Source: M3007 sp046160345
GTDB taxonomy: Bacteria > Bacteroidota > Bacteroidia > Chitinophagales > Saprospiraceae
NCBI GenBank assembly: GCA_046160345.1
Contig: JBJXGO010000027.1
Span: 1 to 64,000 of the forward strand
Reading direction: 5' to 3'
DNA length: 64,000 bases
This document shows, in pieces, positions 34,346 through 43,358 of the stretch (position 1 is the first letter of the stretch; each line of letters opens with the position of its first letter). The notes below the pieces were generated by a model that saw only the letters and a program-made list of their open reading frames with translations, searched no databases and was not told the origin of the DNA. The position numbers and the translations under genes are program-made.

Positions 34346-36037
34346 ATGAAAAGACCGCTCCTCCTCCTCGTTTTTGCGCTTCATTTTGCAAATATTTATG
34401 CAGCCAGCTTTTATGTCTCTACCAATGCAACAGCATCGGGCAATGGTAGTTTTGACAAGCCCTGGCAATTGCAAACAGCCTTGAATCATCCTGCTGCGCT
34501 GCATCCGGGGGATACGGTATGGATAAAAGGAGGCGTATATACCAATGCCTTTGATGCGCAAACATCCTTTAGCTGCTACACCCACGGCACCGCCGATGCG
34601 CCCATTGTTTTTAGAAATTATAAAGATGAAAGTGTTACCCTTGATGGGCAGTTGTTGTATAGCCTATATATCGGGTTGGGCAATTGCAGCTATACCTGGT
34701 TTTGGGGGCTGGAAATAACCAATTCGGGCTCGGTTGATCGGAACCATAATATTCCGGGAGGGATTACTTGCACGGCTGAGCACATAAAGTTCATCAATAT
34801 GATTGTTCATGACACGGGCAGTGGATTGGATGTCTGGAAAACTGCCAAAAATTCGGAGATATATGGCTGCCTGGTGTATCATATTGGGAACAACCTGAAT
34901 AACAATGGGAATCTCGAAGGCCATGGGCATGGAATGTATTTGCAAAACGACACTTTCGGCACTAAAAAAATCCACAACAATATCATTTTCAGCAATTACG
35001 GAAATGGCATAAAAGTATGGCAAACCACTACGACAGCTGCTCTGGGGAATTTTGACATTCAACACAACATTGTTTTTAATGGCGGTTCTGCTTCTGAAAA
35101 TTTGGGCGGAGTAGGCAACAATTCCAGAACACACAATTTTTTTGTCGTCGCCAATGGTGTAAACAACCCAGTGGTCAACACCGTCATTAAGCACAATTAC
35201 ACATATTCGGGCATCAATACGCCCCGGCCTCCTGTAAATGCATTTGGGCTTAATTATGGTGTGAAAAACATGATTTTGGACAGCAATTATCTAACTTGTC
35301 AAACGAGATTGGGCTTCAACAATACCCCTATATTCGAAGCTTCTGTAAAAGACAACAAGATAATTGGAGGCATTCCGCCCGTTTATGGGGTTTATCTATG
35401 GGGTTTTACGCAACCCGATTTTCCGCAGAATACATATATTCCTAATATACCTACCACCGGGCTGGAATATTTCGTGACACCCAATAAATATGAAAAGGGG
35501 CATGCACATATAGTCGTCTATAACTGGGATAGCCTTGAAACCGTACAGATAGACATTTCCAATATAGGGTTAAGCCCTGGCGATCAATACGAACTGATAA
35601 ACACTATGGACTATTTCAATGATATTACCATAGGAACCTATGATGCAGGCGGCATTATTTCTGTTCCCATGACAGGCCATAGTTTCACGCAAGCCATAGG
35701 CTCCAACAAGGCCCCGGTGTCTCAATTTCCCACTTTTGGGGCCTTTGTTATTCGCAAAAAATTTATGCAAAATCCCAGTGGGGTATCGGAAACCTCAGGT
35801 AGTAATACCTTATTAATAACGCCCAACCCATCTGCCGGAAAATTTACCATTAGCGGGTTTGAAAATATTACCTCGATTGTAGTTTTTAATATGCTGGGAG
35901 CACGTGTTTATGATTTACGGCGTATTACCGCACAAATACCGTTTGAGATTGACCTTTCTGCTTGTTCTAAGGGGGTATATTTTTTGAGGAAGGAGGAAAA
36001 GGGGATTTATGAAACTTATAAAATTGTAATTCAATAA
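34346..36037 (+). CDS. right-handed beta-helix protein with T9SS sorting domain
   Basis: The 563-residue secreted protein begins with MKRPLLLLVFALHFANIYA. The opening ASFYVSTNATASGNGSFDKPWQLQTALNHPAALHPGDTVWIKGG is the start typical of parallel beta-helix (pectate lyase-like) proteins, and repeated HNI/HNN stretches in 100-330 form the coils. Residues about 485-563 (LLITPNPSAGKFTISGF ... VYFLRKEEKGIYETYKIVIQ) are a type A T9SS C-terminal domain, so it is exported and attached to the surface. It probably binds or cleaves polysaccharide. ATG 34346 is preferred to the upstream TTG 34337. Confidence 0.82.
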   Translation: MKRPLLLLVFALHFANIYAASFYVSTNATASGNGSFDKPWQLQTALNHPAALHPGDTVWIKGGVYTNAFDAQTSFSCYTHGTADAPIVFRNYKDESVTLDGQLLYSLYIGLGNCSYTWFWGLEITNSGSVDRNHNIPGGITCTAEHIKFINMIVHDTGSGLDVWKTAKNSEIYGCLVYHIGNNLNNNGNLEGHGHGMYLQNDTFGTKKIHNNIIFSNYGNGIKVWQTTTTAALGNFDIQHNIVFNGGSASENLGGVGNNSRTHNFFVVANGVNNPVVNTVIKHNYTYSGINTPRPPVNAFGLNYGVKNMILDSNYLTCQTRLGFNNTPIFEASVKDNKIIGGIPPVYGVYLWGFTQPDFPQNTYIPNIPTTGLEYFVTPNKYEKGHAHIVVYNWDSLETVQIDISNIGLSPGDQYELINTMDYFNDITIGTYDAGGIISVPMTGHSFTQAIGSNKAPVSQFPTFGAFVIRKKFMQNPSGVSETSGSNTLLITPNPSAGKFTISGFENITSIVVFNMLGARVYDLRRITAQIPFEIDLSACSKGVYFLRKEEKGIYETYKIVIQ

Positions 36038-36074
36038 CCATAGACTTGTCGGCAGTCGAGCCGAGAGGGAGTGC

Positions 36075-37754
36075 TCAGTCATCCATCCGCTCTACTTCCA
36101 CAAACCCAAATTGCTCCACATCAAACAAGCCCCTGTCTGTCATTTTCAACTTCGGAATAACCGGCAGCGCAAGAAAAGACAAGGACATAAATGGTGCCCT
36201 TAACACACAACCCAGTTCGGATTTTACCCAGGCGTCAAGTTGGGAATAATCCTCGGCCAATTGCCAGCCGTCACTTTGGCTCATAAGTCCGGCTATCGGA
36301 AGTGGGAGAGTCCGGATATCGCCTATGCCGTCCGTGGCAGCAATGCCGCCTTTGGCTGCGATAACTGCGTTTACCGCTTGAGCCATAGCCTCGTCTGAAG
36401 TACCTACGGCTACGATATTATGAGAATCATGGGCTACGCTGCTGGCCAAAGCACCCCGTTGCAGGCCGAAACCCCGCACAAATCCCAAAGCAGGTTTCGC
36501 ATCCGGGGAATAACGGTTTAGCACCGATATGTAAAGTATGTCCTTCCCAATATCAGGCAGGTATTGCCCTGTGCGCATTTCACTGACAGTACCCACATCT
36601 TCGCCAGTTACAATTTCGCCGTCGAATACTTGAATGATGCGGAGTTTTGGCAAGTGTGGCACAGCTCCAAGGTGTGCCTCACTTGCGCGCCGAAACAATT
36701 GAAAATCACTCGATTGTCTTGGCTTCGCCAAAAACTGGTTGGGCGCGTCCACCGTCAAGCGTTGAATCAAAGTCTTGCCGCGTTCGGCCACCTTTTGGCC
36801 GTCTATCCAGGTTTCCATCACCTGAAAGTTTTGCAAATCTGCCACCCGCACAAAATCTGCCGGGTCGCCTTCGCGCAAAAGGCCAACAGGCAGGCTGTAA
36901 TGTTCTACAGGGTGGATGCACGCGGCCCGCAGCGTGTCGAACAAGTCGCAGCCATGCGCAACAGCCCGGGCTGCCAGTTGATTAATATGCCCATGCACGA
37001 GATCGTCGGGGTGTTTGTCGTCAGAGCAGAACATGGTCAGCGCTGGAAATTCTTTCAACAAAGGCCAAAGTGCCTCAAAGTTTCGTGCAGCGCTACCTTC
37101 ACGGATCAAAATTTTCACGCCCAATTCGGCTTTTTCACGTCCTTCTTCAAAAGTAAAGCACTCGTGGTCGGTGGTGATTCCGGCTGCAAAATAGCGTCGG
37201 GCATTTTCGCCACGGAGCCCGGGGGCATGACCATCAATGGGTTTGCCGAGGCGTTTCGCGGCGGCAATTTTTGCCAGTACCTCCGGGTCGCTGTGCAGCA
37301 CACCTGGAAAGTTCATCATTTCCGACAAATAACGGATCTCAGGGTTTTGCAATAAATTTTCAACCTCGGCGGCATTAAGTACCGCACCGGCAGTTTCAAA
37401 CCCCGTTGCGGGTACACAGGAAGGAGCGCCAAAGCAAAATTTAAGTGGTGAACGCCTGGCGTCTTCGAGCATAAATGCAACACCCTGACTCCCAAGTACA
37501 TTGGCGATCTCGTGCGGGTCAGACACCGTGGCTACCGTGCCATGCACCACGGCCATTCGAGCGAATTCGCTGGGCGGCAACATGCTGCTTTCGATGTGGA
37601 CATGCGCATCCACGAATCCGGGGAGAATATAACCGGCATCCTCAGAGACGCTGGCGATTTCCCGAATTTCCCGAATTCGGCCATCTTCCACCGTAATTTC
37701 AGCAGGGTAGATGCGGCGCTGGTGGAGGTCGAGGAGATTGGATTGATGTATCAT
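36075..37754 (-). CDS. ade: adenine deaminase
   Basis: The 559-residue protein matches Ade: metal-binding GYILPGFVDAHVHIESSMLPPSEFARMAV, VSDPHEIANVLG, FGAPSCVPATGFETAG, the GHAPGL and TDHECFTFEEG histidines, CSDDKHPDDLVHGHINQLAARAV, and the C-terminal domain (ASSVAHDSHNIVAVGTSDEAMA). It converts adenine to hypoxanthine for purine salvage. Length is normal. It follows the HNH gene by 53 nt on the same strand and may be read through from it. Confidence 0.95.
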   Translation of the reverse strand: MIHQSNLLDLHQRRIYPAEITVEDGRIREIREIASVSEDAGYILPGFVDAHVHIESSMLPPSEFARMAVVHGTVATVSDPHEIANVLGSQGVAFMLEDARRSPLKFCFGAPSCVPATGFETAGAVLNAAEVENLLQNPEIRYLSEMMNFPGVLHSDPEVLAKIAAAKRLGKPIDGHAPGLRGENARRYFAAGITTDHECFTFEEGREKAELGVKILIREGSAARNFEALWPLLKEFPALTMFCSDDKHPDDLVHGHINQLAARAVAHGCDLFDTLRAACIHPVEHYSLPVGLLREGDPADFVRVADLQNFQVMETWIDGQKVAERGKTLIQRLTVDAPNQFLAKPRQSSDFQLFRRASEAHLGAVPHLPKLRIIQVFDGEIVTGEDVGTVSEMRTGQYLPDIGKDILYISVLNRYSPDAKPALGFVRGFGLQRGALASSVAHDSHNIVAVGTSDEAMAQAVNAVIAAKGGIAATDGIGDIRTLPLPIAGLMSQSDGWQLAEDYSQLDAWVKSELGCVLRAPFMSLSFLALPVIPKLKMTDRGLFDVEQFGFVEVERMDD

Positions 37755-37807
37755 TCTAGTATGAACCGATAGGGCAAGTCGTCCAAGGCTATTTCATAAT
37801 AAGATTT

Positions 37808-38347
37808 TCACCAAAGCTTCCACGAGTATATTCTTCTTTTTACATGACTGGCATGATTCAAGTCAAAAATTTGGATAGTAGCACTTCCTCGCCTCTGATC
37901 TTTTGGCTCAGATGATGGATTTACCTCGATTTGGTGACTATTAAAGTTGTAGATAAAAAATCGTTGAAATGAAAAGTCAGAGTCATCAGGCCGTAAAAGG
38001 AATTCGTTATGTTGCTCTCTTTTTGATTTCTGACAGTCAGCGCAAGCCCAATAGAGGTTACCCCAGGAGTAGGCTAAATGGAAAAACAACGGATTCCCCT
38101 TTGGCTTGAAATGGTCGATCGTTTCATCTGAAGGCCCCATGGGGTATGCATCGCAATAGGAACAATGGCCTTGGGTTTGAATGGAAAGGGTTGGGATTAG
38201 CTTTTGATTTACAGGCTGACCTTTATGCTGATACCATGTGAACTTAGCGCCAGGGGTACGTTGCTTTAGGTTGCTCCATTGTTGATTCCATCGCTCACCA
38301 TTCTTCGATAGAAAATCAGGGGCATTTAGACGGCTGAAATGTTTCAT
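37808..38347 (-). CDS. HNH endonuclease, PtuB-like partner of the ATPase
   Basis: A 179-residue HNH nuclease: the zinc knuckle CSYCDAY (about 67-73), the catalytic block ETIDHFKPKGNPLFFHLAYSWGNLYWACADCQKSK (second CxxC, His in DHFKPK, Asn/His downstream). This resembles the TIGR02646/PtuB-type HNH proteins that act with PtuA ATPases in the Septu anti-phage system. It lies 69 nt after the ATPase gene, in the same direction, in the order known for Septu (A then B). Probably a DNA nuclease effector; function is inferred from the pairing. Confidence 0.75.
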   Translation of the reverse strand: MKHFSRLNAPDFLSKNGERWNQQWSNLKQRTPGAKFTWYQHKGQPVNQKLIPTLSIQTQGHCSYCDAYPMGPSDETIDHFKPKGNPLFFHLAYSWGNLYWACADCQKSKREQHNEFLLRPDDSDFSFQRFFIYNFNSHQIEVNPSSEPKDQRRGSATIQIFDLNHASHVKRRIYSWKLW

Positions 38348-38416
38348 TTGGTCAAATTAAAGGCTGAGTTGCAGCCCTTTTTGGCGGTTTAGTTGGCGGA
38401 TTTCCATTTGTATGAT

Positions 38417-39637
38417 TTAGTTGACTTCTGCGCTTTGTCTGGCCAGTGCACGGCCTATTTCGATCAGCTTGTCGGAGTTTTGACCATTTACACCCCGCAA
38501 AAAGGCATCCCTCAAAGTATAAAAATGCTTTATGTCATGCTCTACTTCAGGGCCGAACTGCTCCCTAATTCCAAAAACCTCATCAAGCCAATACTGATAA
38601 CTTTTAGCGTCCTCTGACACCATTGGATATTCTTTTGCCAAATGGCTGTCGCCATTTGGTTTGACCAATTTGTGAATCCAAGCTCCATCTACCGACCCGA
38701 CTACAAATGGCGAGTGGGTGCTGATAAAAATCTGTGCATTGGGAAACAAGCCTTGAATTGCAGGGAGGATTTTACGTTGCCAAGCTGGGTGCATATGAAC
38801 TTCAATTTCGTCAAGAAAAAGGATGAAATTGCGTTCAAAGACAGGTGTATTGTTTTCCCAGGGTATTCGATCCATTCGCATTAAAAGGTCTCCAATCCAA
38901 GAAATCATTGACTTTAAACCGTCAGGGAGGGCATTAAAATTGTGTTTTATGCCATCAAGCACAAAATGCACACTTAGCGGATCATAACTAAGTGAGAAAT
39001 GTATGTTTTTGTCAACAATATTAGAAAGGGTGTTTTCAATACTATTGATAGCAAAACGAAACTTATTTGCGGCTGTCTGATCAGGCTCGCTTTTAGCCAA
39101 TGCTTCTTTTGCAAGTGTATTAGAAATCCACCTGAACATCAATTCGTAATTAACTGAATGCTGAAAATCAAGAGATTTACTTAAAGGATCTTCTGTAATT
39201 TCACGAATTCCATCTATTTTAACGTGCTCTATACGGCGGTATCCGGAATAGGCAAAAAAGGCGACTGGTCGTACTTCACTCCATTTTTTACTTAGTATAT
39301 TTTCAACGAAGGTATTGACAGATTCAACTTTAAAACTGCCATCTATTGGACTTGAAGAAGATATTTTGAATGGACGGTCTCTATTAAATAACACTGAAAA
39401 AGAGTTCGGAAAATCTGAATGGCGTATTTTTTCGTTCAGAGTTCTATAGAAATTATGGCTTATACCTGAAACCAAAGCCTCCAAAATCGTCGTCTTACCC
39501 GTCCCATTTTCCCCAGTTAAGATGTGAATCTCCGCTTTCTCTTTCATTCCGGTGGGCTTTTCTGGAAAATCCATGGCCAATCGGCCGAAGGGACCAATAT
39601 TTTCCATTTCCAGTTTTGTAATCCGAAACAATTCCAT
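38417..39637 (-). CDS. AAA (SMC-like) ATPase, PtuA-like
   Basis: The 406-residue ATPase has an SMC/ABC-type split fold: Walker A HILTGENGTGKTTILEALVSG at about 38-58, a central helical insertion (residues 120-250), signature-like LPDGLKSMISWIGDLLM, Walker B FILFLDEIEVHMHPAWQ, and the H-loop IFISTHSPFVVGSV. No TOPRIM domain follows, which separates it from OLD nucleases. Its C-terminal helices (YWLDEVFGIREQFG) fit PtuA-type ATPases. The length is slightly short for Septu ATPases. It has its own consensus promoter. Confidence 0.75.
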   Translation of the reverse strand: MELFRITKLEMENIGPFGRLAMDFPEKPTGMKEKAEIHILTGENGTGKTTILEALVSGISHNFYRTLNEKIRHSDFPNSFSVLFNRDRPFKISSSSPIDGSFKVESVNTFVENILSKKWSEVRPVAFFAYSGYRRIEHVKIDGIREITEDPLSKSLDFQHSVNYELMFRWISNTLAKEALAKSEPDQTAANKFRFAINSIENTLSNIVDKNIHFSLSYDPLSVHFVLDGIKHNFNALPDGLKSMISWIGDLLMRMDRIPWENNTPVFERNFILFLDEIEVHMHPAWQRKILPAIQGLFPNAQIFISTHSPFVVGSVDGAWIHKLVKPNGDSHLAKEYPMVSEDAKSYQYWLDEVFGIREQFGPEVEHDIKHFYTLRDAFLRGVNGQNSDKLIEIGRALARQSAEVN

Positions 39638-39662
39638 AATCTATGATTGGAGGTGTTGTGTG

Positions 39663-39693
39663 CAAAACTACGTTAAGACTGACATTAATCAAT
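39663..39693 (-). promoter_or_regulatory. promoter of the PtuA-like/HNH operon
   Basis: On the minus strand ATTG (39693-39690), 19 nt, then TAGTTTTG (39670-39663): near-perfect TTTG-N19-TAnnTTTG. The ATPase ATG follows 25 nt later. The region is clearly AT-rich compared with the flanking genes. Confidence 0.7.
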
Positions 39694-39783
39694 GAATAAT
39701 TCTAGATATTCATTTTTATCGCTACCATTTTATATTCTAATTTCTATTCCAAACCTTCATAGCTCACTGTGATGCTTATAAAA

Positions 39784-40545
39784 TCACCATTCCACCATCA
39801 GCCCATCATAAGCTAATTGAACATTTTCCGGCAATGCCCGATTTAGCTCCGCCGCTTTGCCCATCTTATGGCTGATATGCATGAGCCAGGCGCGTTCGGG
39901 CGCAAGTTTTTCCACAAAACCAAGGCTTTCCTCAATATTCATATGGGTTGGGTGTTCTTTGTGGTGCAAGGCGGTAACAATCAAGTATCTAACACCTTCC
40001 AGTTTTTTCAACTCTGTACTTGAAATGGTTTTCATATCGGTCAAGTAAGCCAGATCACCTACGCGAAAGCCCAGAATTGGCAATCGGCCATGCATCACCT
40101 CGAGCGATCGTACTGTAATATTTCCAAATGTAAGGCTCGTGTCTTTGTCAATCGGCACCAGATCGATCCGGGGCAGGCCAGGAACCTGCTCGGTGAAAAC
40201 ATAGTCGAACCTCCGCCTGACTTCGGCTGCTACCCTGGGCAGGGTGTACACAGAAATTGGCTTGCCTGAGCGATGATTGAAGGGGCGAATGTCGTCCAAT
40301 CCAATTACATGGTCATTGTGTTCGTGCGTGAGCAGAATAGCATCCAAATGCTTTATATTATGCTTGAGCATTTGTTGGCGAAAATCCGGCCCGGCGTCAA
40401 TGAGCACATTGGTATGGCCATCAGTCAACAGCGCTGCCGAGCGCAGGCGATTGTCCCAAGGATCGGTAGAAGTACAAACCGAACAGTCGCAACCGATTAC
40501 GGGAACGCCCTGAGAGGTGCCGGTGCCGAGAAGGATGATTTTCAC
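39784..40545 (-). CDS. MBL-fold metallo-hydrolase (PhnP-like)
   Basis: The 253-residue protein has the metallo-beta-lactamase motifs THEHNDHVIGLDD (about 79-91), the DAGPDFRQQM entry, EVMHGRLPILGFRVGDLAYLTDMK and TALHHKEHPTHMNIEESL; an N-terminal GCDCSVCTS Cys cluster is typical of the PhnP-like branch, which includes phosphodiesterases. The start is best placed at GTG 40545 (VKIILLGTGTSQGVP), since the nearest in-frame ATG lies upstream in the divergent promoter region. A -7 box ends 4 nt before this GTG. Confidence 0.82.
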   Translation of the reverse strand: MKIILLGTGTSQGVPVIGCDCSVCTSTDPWDNRLRSAALLTDGHTNVLIDAGPDFRQQMLKHNIKHLDAILLTHEHNDHVIGLDDIRPFNHRSGKPISVYTLPRVAAEVRRRFDYVFTEQVPGLPRIDLVPIDKDTSLTFGNITVRSLEVMHGRLPILGFRVGDLAYLTDMKTISSTELKKLEGVRYLIVTALHHKEHPTHMNIEESLGFVEKLAPERAWLMHISHKMGKAAELNRALPENVQLAYDGLMVEW

Positions 40546-40549
40546 AAGG

Positions 40550-40557
40550 CAAAGGTA
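40550..40557 (-). promoter_or_regulatory. -7 box directly before the MBL hydrolase GTG start
   Basis: On the minus strand TACCTTTG, then CCTT, then GTG, so the start codon is 4 nt after the box. This argues both for the GTG start and for a leaderless transcript. Confidence 0.5.
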
Positions 40558-40658
40558 AAATGGTTCGAGGTCTTTCAGGTCGATTCTCGCGTTAAGGAAA
40601 CCTGCATGGTTAAACATGAGAATCGAAGGCCGCGACACATTCCCTGCCAACGTTGTTG

Positions 40659-40666
40659 TAATTTTG
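40659..40666 (+). promoter_or_regulatory. -7 box of the Ig-like lipoprotein gene
   Basis: TAATTTTG fits TAnnTTTG and ends 7 nt before ATG 40674. It faces away from the MBL hydrolase promoter about 100 bp away. Confidence 0.5.
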
Positions 40667-40673
40667 CCGCGCC

Positions 40674-42458
40674 ATGCAACATCAAATCCATCCAATCAAC
40701 GTTCGGCAAGGGTCGCCCTTCTTAGCATTTTTTGTTTATCAGCTCTTGTTTATTCTCCTGCTAAGCTCCTGTGCCCGCCAAGGTGCGCCGACCGGCGGAC
40801 CCAAAGATATCAAACCGCCAGGGATTGATACGATGGCGAGCACCCCTAATTTTTCCACCCGTTTCGATCGGAAGCGTATAGAACTAAAATTTGACGAATG
40901 GGTGGTGCTTTCCGATGTGGCGTCTCAAATTGTAGTGTCTCCCCCGCTCGCCAAGCGGCCTGAAGTGGTGCTAAAGGGCAAAACTGTAGTGGTCAATTTT
41001 GATAAAAGCGAAATTTTTCGGCCAAATACCACGTATACTATCAATTTTGGCACCGCTGTTAAAGATCTGCACGAAAAAAATCCAGCCAAAGACCTCCGTT
41101 TTGTTTTTTCCACAGGCGATTTTATTGACAGTCTTTTCTTTAGCGGTGTATTGGTAGATGCGTTCAGTGGCGAGCCCGTAGAAAACGCCTCAGTGCTGCT
41201 TTATGAAAATCCCGCCGATAGCGCAGTGCGCAAGGAGCGGCCGTACTATTTTTCAAGAACAAACAAGGCAGGACAATATGAGTTTAAAAACCTCCGATCC
41301 AGCGCTTATCGTCTGGTGGCGATTGAAGACGCCGACCAAAATTTGAAATGGGACGGCGAAAACGAACACATTGCGTTTCGAGATTCAGCGCTCCTGGTAC
41401 AAGACTCAATGAAAGGGCCAGTCAACTTAAAATTGTTCAAAAACCAGCCCAAATTTAGATTGAGCGGGCAAAATCTCAACCGTTATGGCCTTGCTAAATT
41501 GGGGTTCAATACCGCGCTCAACAATTATGCGATCCAGACAATCGCACCTAAAGAATTGATTGTATGGGCCGAAAAAACACCCGATTCGCTGATGCTCTGG
41601 TATGATCTGCCCACCCAGGATACCGCCTGGACTTTGTTGTTTTCAAGAGGCAAAATACCTGGTCAGGATTCCAGTTCCCAATCCTCGCCGTCTGAGTGGG
41701 ATACGATTCAGGTGAAAAAACTTTCGCGCCTCGAATTCCTTGAAAATCACCACATTGCCTTTGGCGATATACCCTTGCCCTCAGCCCCAAGCGCGGCCCG
41801 GGGCAAATCTAAGGGAGGAACTCCAAAGCCTCAGCCAGCAAAAACCATGGTTCAAGCCTTTGCTTTACCCGCTGTTTTGCCATTTAATTTTCCGGTTGCC
41901 GCGTTTGACACCTCGCGCTGGATGCTCATGCTTGACTCTAACCGGATCTCAGATTTTAATGTAGAGCCCGACTCGGCGAGCCCACGACGAATTTCTCTTT
42001 CCGTTCAATGGAAACAGGGCAAAACCTACATGCTTATGCTGCTGCCTGGTGCATTAACCGATTTTTGGGGAAAGTCTAATACTGACACGCTGGTGCGACA
42101 TTTTAACGTACTGGCTGAAAAACAACTCGGAACCCTGACTTTGACTGTAGAAAAAATTCAGCCCGGAACCTCCTATGTGGTTCAACTTTTGAACGGAACA
42201 GCCTTTCAGGAAGAAAAATTTTTTGTTGCAGAAACGAACACCCAAAAACTGATTTTCAAGCATTTGCCAGTAGCGGCCTATACAGCTCGTTTGTTGGAGG
42301 ATACGAACAGAAACGGACGTTGGGACACCGGTGACTTCGATGCCCATCGCCAGCCGGAGCGGGTTTTTATCAAAAAACTCGATGCGCTTCGTGCAAACTG
42401 GGAGCTTGAGCTCACATTTAGCACCGAAAGTGTCAACGATCGAAAGAAAAAACAATAA
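40674..42458 (+). CDS. Ig-like (Big_5) domain lipoprotein
   Basis: The 594-residue lipoprotein has a signal peptide ending LLLSSCARQG. The following APTGGPKDIKPPGID is the usual opening of a common Bacteroidota family with a Big_5-type Ig-like domain (residues about 45-150: RIELKFDEWVVLSDVASQIVVSPPL, NTTYTINFGTAVKDLHEKNPAKDLRFVFSTGD) and then a Cna-B/SdrD-like segment (GVLVDAFSGEPVENASVLLYENPAD ... NKAGQYEFKNLRSSAYRLVAIEDADQNLKWD). A Pro/Ser-rich linker is near 365-400. It probably sits on the outer membrane; its role is unknown. Confidence 0.78.
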   Translation: MQHQIHPINVRQGSPFLAFFVYQLLFILLLSSCARQGAPTGGPKDIKPPGIDTMASTPNFSTRFDRKRIELKFDEWVVLSDVASQIVVSPPLAKRPEVVLKGKTVVVNFDKSEIFRPNTTYTINFGTAVKDLHEKNPAKDLRFVFSTGDFIDSLFFSGVLVDAFSGEPVENASVLLYENPADSAVRKERPYYFSRTNKAGQYEFKNLRSSAYRLVAIEDADQNLKWDGENEHIAFRDSALLVQDSMKGPVNLKLFKNQPKFRLSGQNLNRYGLAKLGFNTALNNYAIQTIAPKELIVWAEKTPDSLMLWYDLPTQDTAWTLLFSRGKIPGQDSSSQSSPSEWDTIQVKKLSRLEFLENHHIAFGDIPLPSAPSAARGKSKGGTPKPQPAKTMVQAFALPAVLPFNFPVAAFDTSRWMLMLDSNRISDFNVEPDSASPRRISLSVQWKQGKTYMLMLLPGALTDFWGKSNTDTLVRHFNVLAEKQLGTLTLTVEKIQPGTSYVVQLLNGTAFQEEKFFVAETNTQKLIFKHLPVAAYTARLLEDTNRNGRWDTGDFDAHRQPERVFIKKLDALRANWELELTFSTESVNDRKKKQ

Positions 42459-42479
42459 GCAATTTGGGTCTTTTTCTGC

Positions 42480-43142
42480 TCAACCTTCAATTTTTACTTT
42501 TATAGGTTTGGTATAATATTCAGCCGTGGTTTCTACCAAAAAATTTGAAACTTCGGTTTTGACCAATCGTTTGCGCACGAGGTAAAGCGACCAATTGCCT
42601 GCGCCAACCTGAGCAAGTTTGGCAGCAGGTAATTCGATGAGGGGAGCCCCCAAAGTCGTACTCACTTCCATTGGAACAGTCCTGCCTTCTGCGGTATTTT
42701 CCCACATAAAAACAAGCGTTTCTCCTTTGTCGAGCGGTCTGCCAACCCATTGCAGATTTGTTGCGGTTTTTGTGGAAAGCACCATTGTGTCAAAGAAAAA
42801 CGAATCAATGGCTGGTGCGCTCAGTTTCAGCTCGCTTTTTTCGCCTTGTTTATTTTTCCAATCAAAGATTACCTCGGGGGTATACCGGGCAGGAAATTCT
42901 ATGGAATAGGTAATCCCCCGCACAGGCAGGATTCTCATTTCAGTAGATTGAAAGCGGATTCCTCCGGGCATTTCGACAATTTGTTTGGTGGTGCCGTCTC
43001 GAATTGTGGCCTCAGCTTTTACGTTCCGGCCCGCGGCATCGAACCGGACATAACAGGAAAGCGTGTTTTTAGGTGTTTGAGGGGGTTCCTGGCAATGCAA
43101 AAAAGCCAATGCTGTCAGAATTGAAAAAAAGATGTGCTTCAT
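42480..43142 (-). CDS. lipoprotein of unknown function
   Basis: I do not recognise the family. The 220-residue protein has a short signal peptide with a lipobox-like FLHC (Cys17) and an all-beta remainder (TLSCYVRFDAAGRNVKAEATIRDG, GITYSIEFPARYTPEVIFDWKNKQG). ATG 43142 is used because it starts the signal peptide; an upstream ATG would overlap the next gene's promoter. It converges on the Ig-like lipoprotein with a 21-nt gap. Confidence 0.6.
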   Translation of the reverse strand: MKHIFFSILTALAFLHCQEPPQTPKNTLSCYVRFDAAGRNVKAEATIRDGTTKQIVEMPGGIRFQSTEMRILPVRGITYSIEFPARYTPEVIFDWKNKQGEKSELKLSAPAIDSFFFDTMVLSTKTATNLQWVGRPLDKGETLVFMWENTAEGRTVPMEVSTTLGAPLIELPAAKLAQVGAGNWSLYLVRKRLVKTEVSNFLVETTAEYYTKPIKVKIEG

Positions 43143-43358
43143 ATACTTGTCTGAATATCTTTGCCGCTTGTCTGGCAAATGGCAGAGCTTGGTGGAAAAA
43201 ATGGGTGGGCGCAAATTTCCGCAGATAATGCCGAAATGCCAACTTCTTTCACGAACCAAGATTCAGCGTTCGCCTGTCCAGAGTTGCCGTTCACACATTT
43301 AATAAGCCTTACTAAAGGTAGTGGGTCTATTTTCGACCTAGTTAACCAGCCCACAAAT

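Noticed and set aside
36655..36690. GTGTGGCAC...GTGTGCC words inside ade, similar to the palindrome near gldB
   Set aside because: They lie in a conserved coding region, are not a full inverted repeat, and differ from the gldB element outside the short core.
38357..38407. A 16-codon reading frame (MEIRQLNRQKGLQLSL) between the PtuA-like and HNH genes
   Set aside because: Too short to support by composition alone, with no clear ribosome-binding site. It may only be spacer sequence.
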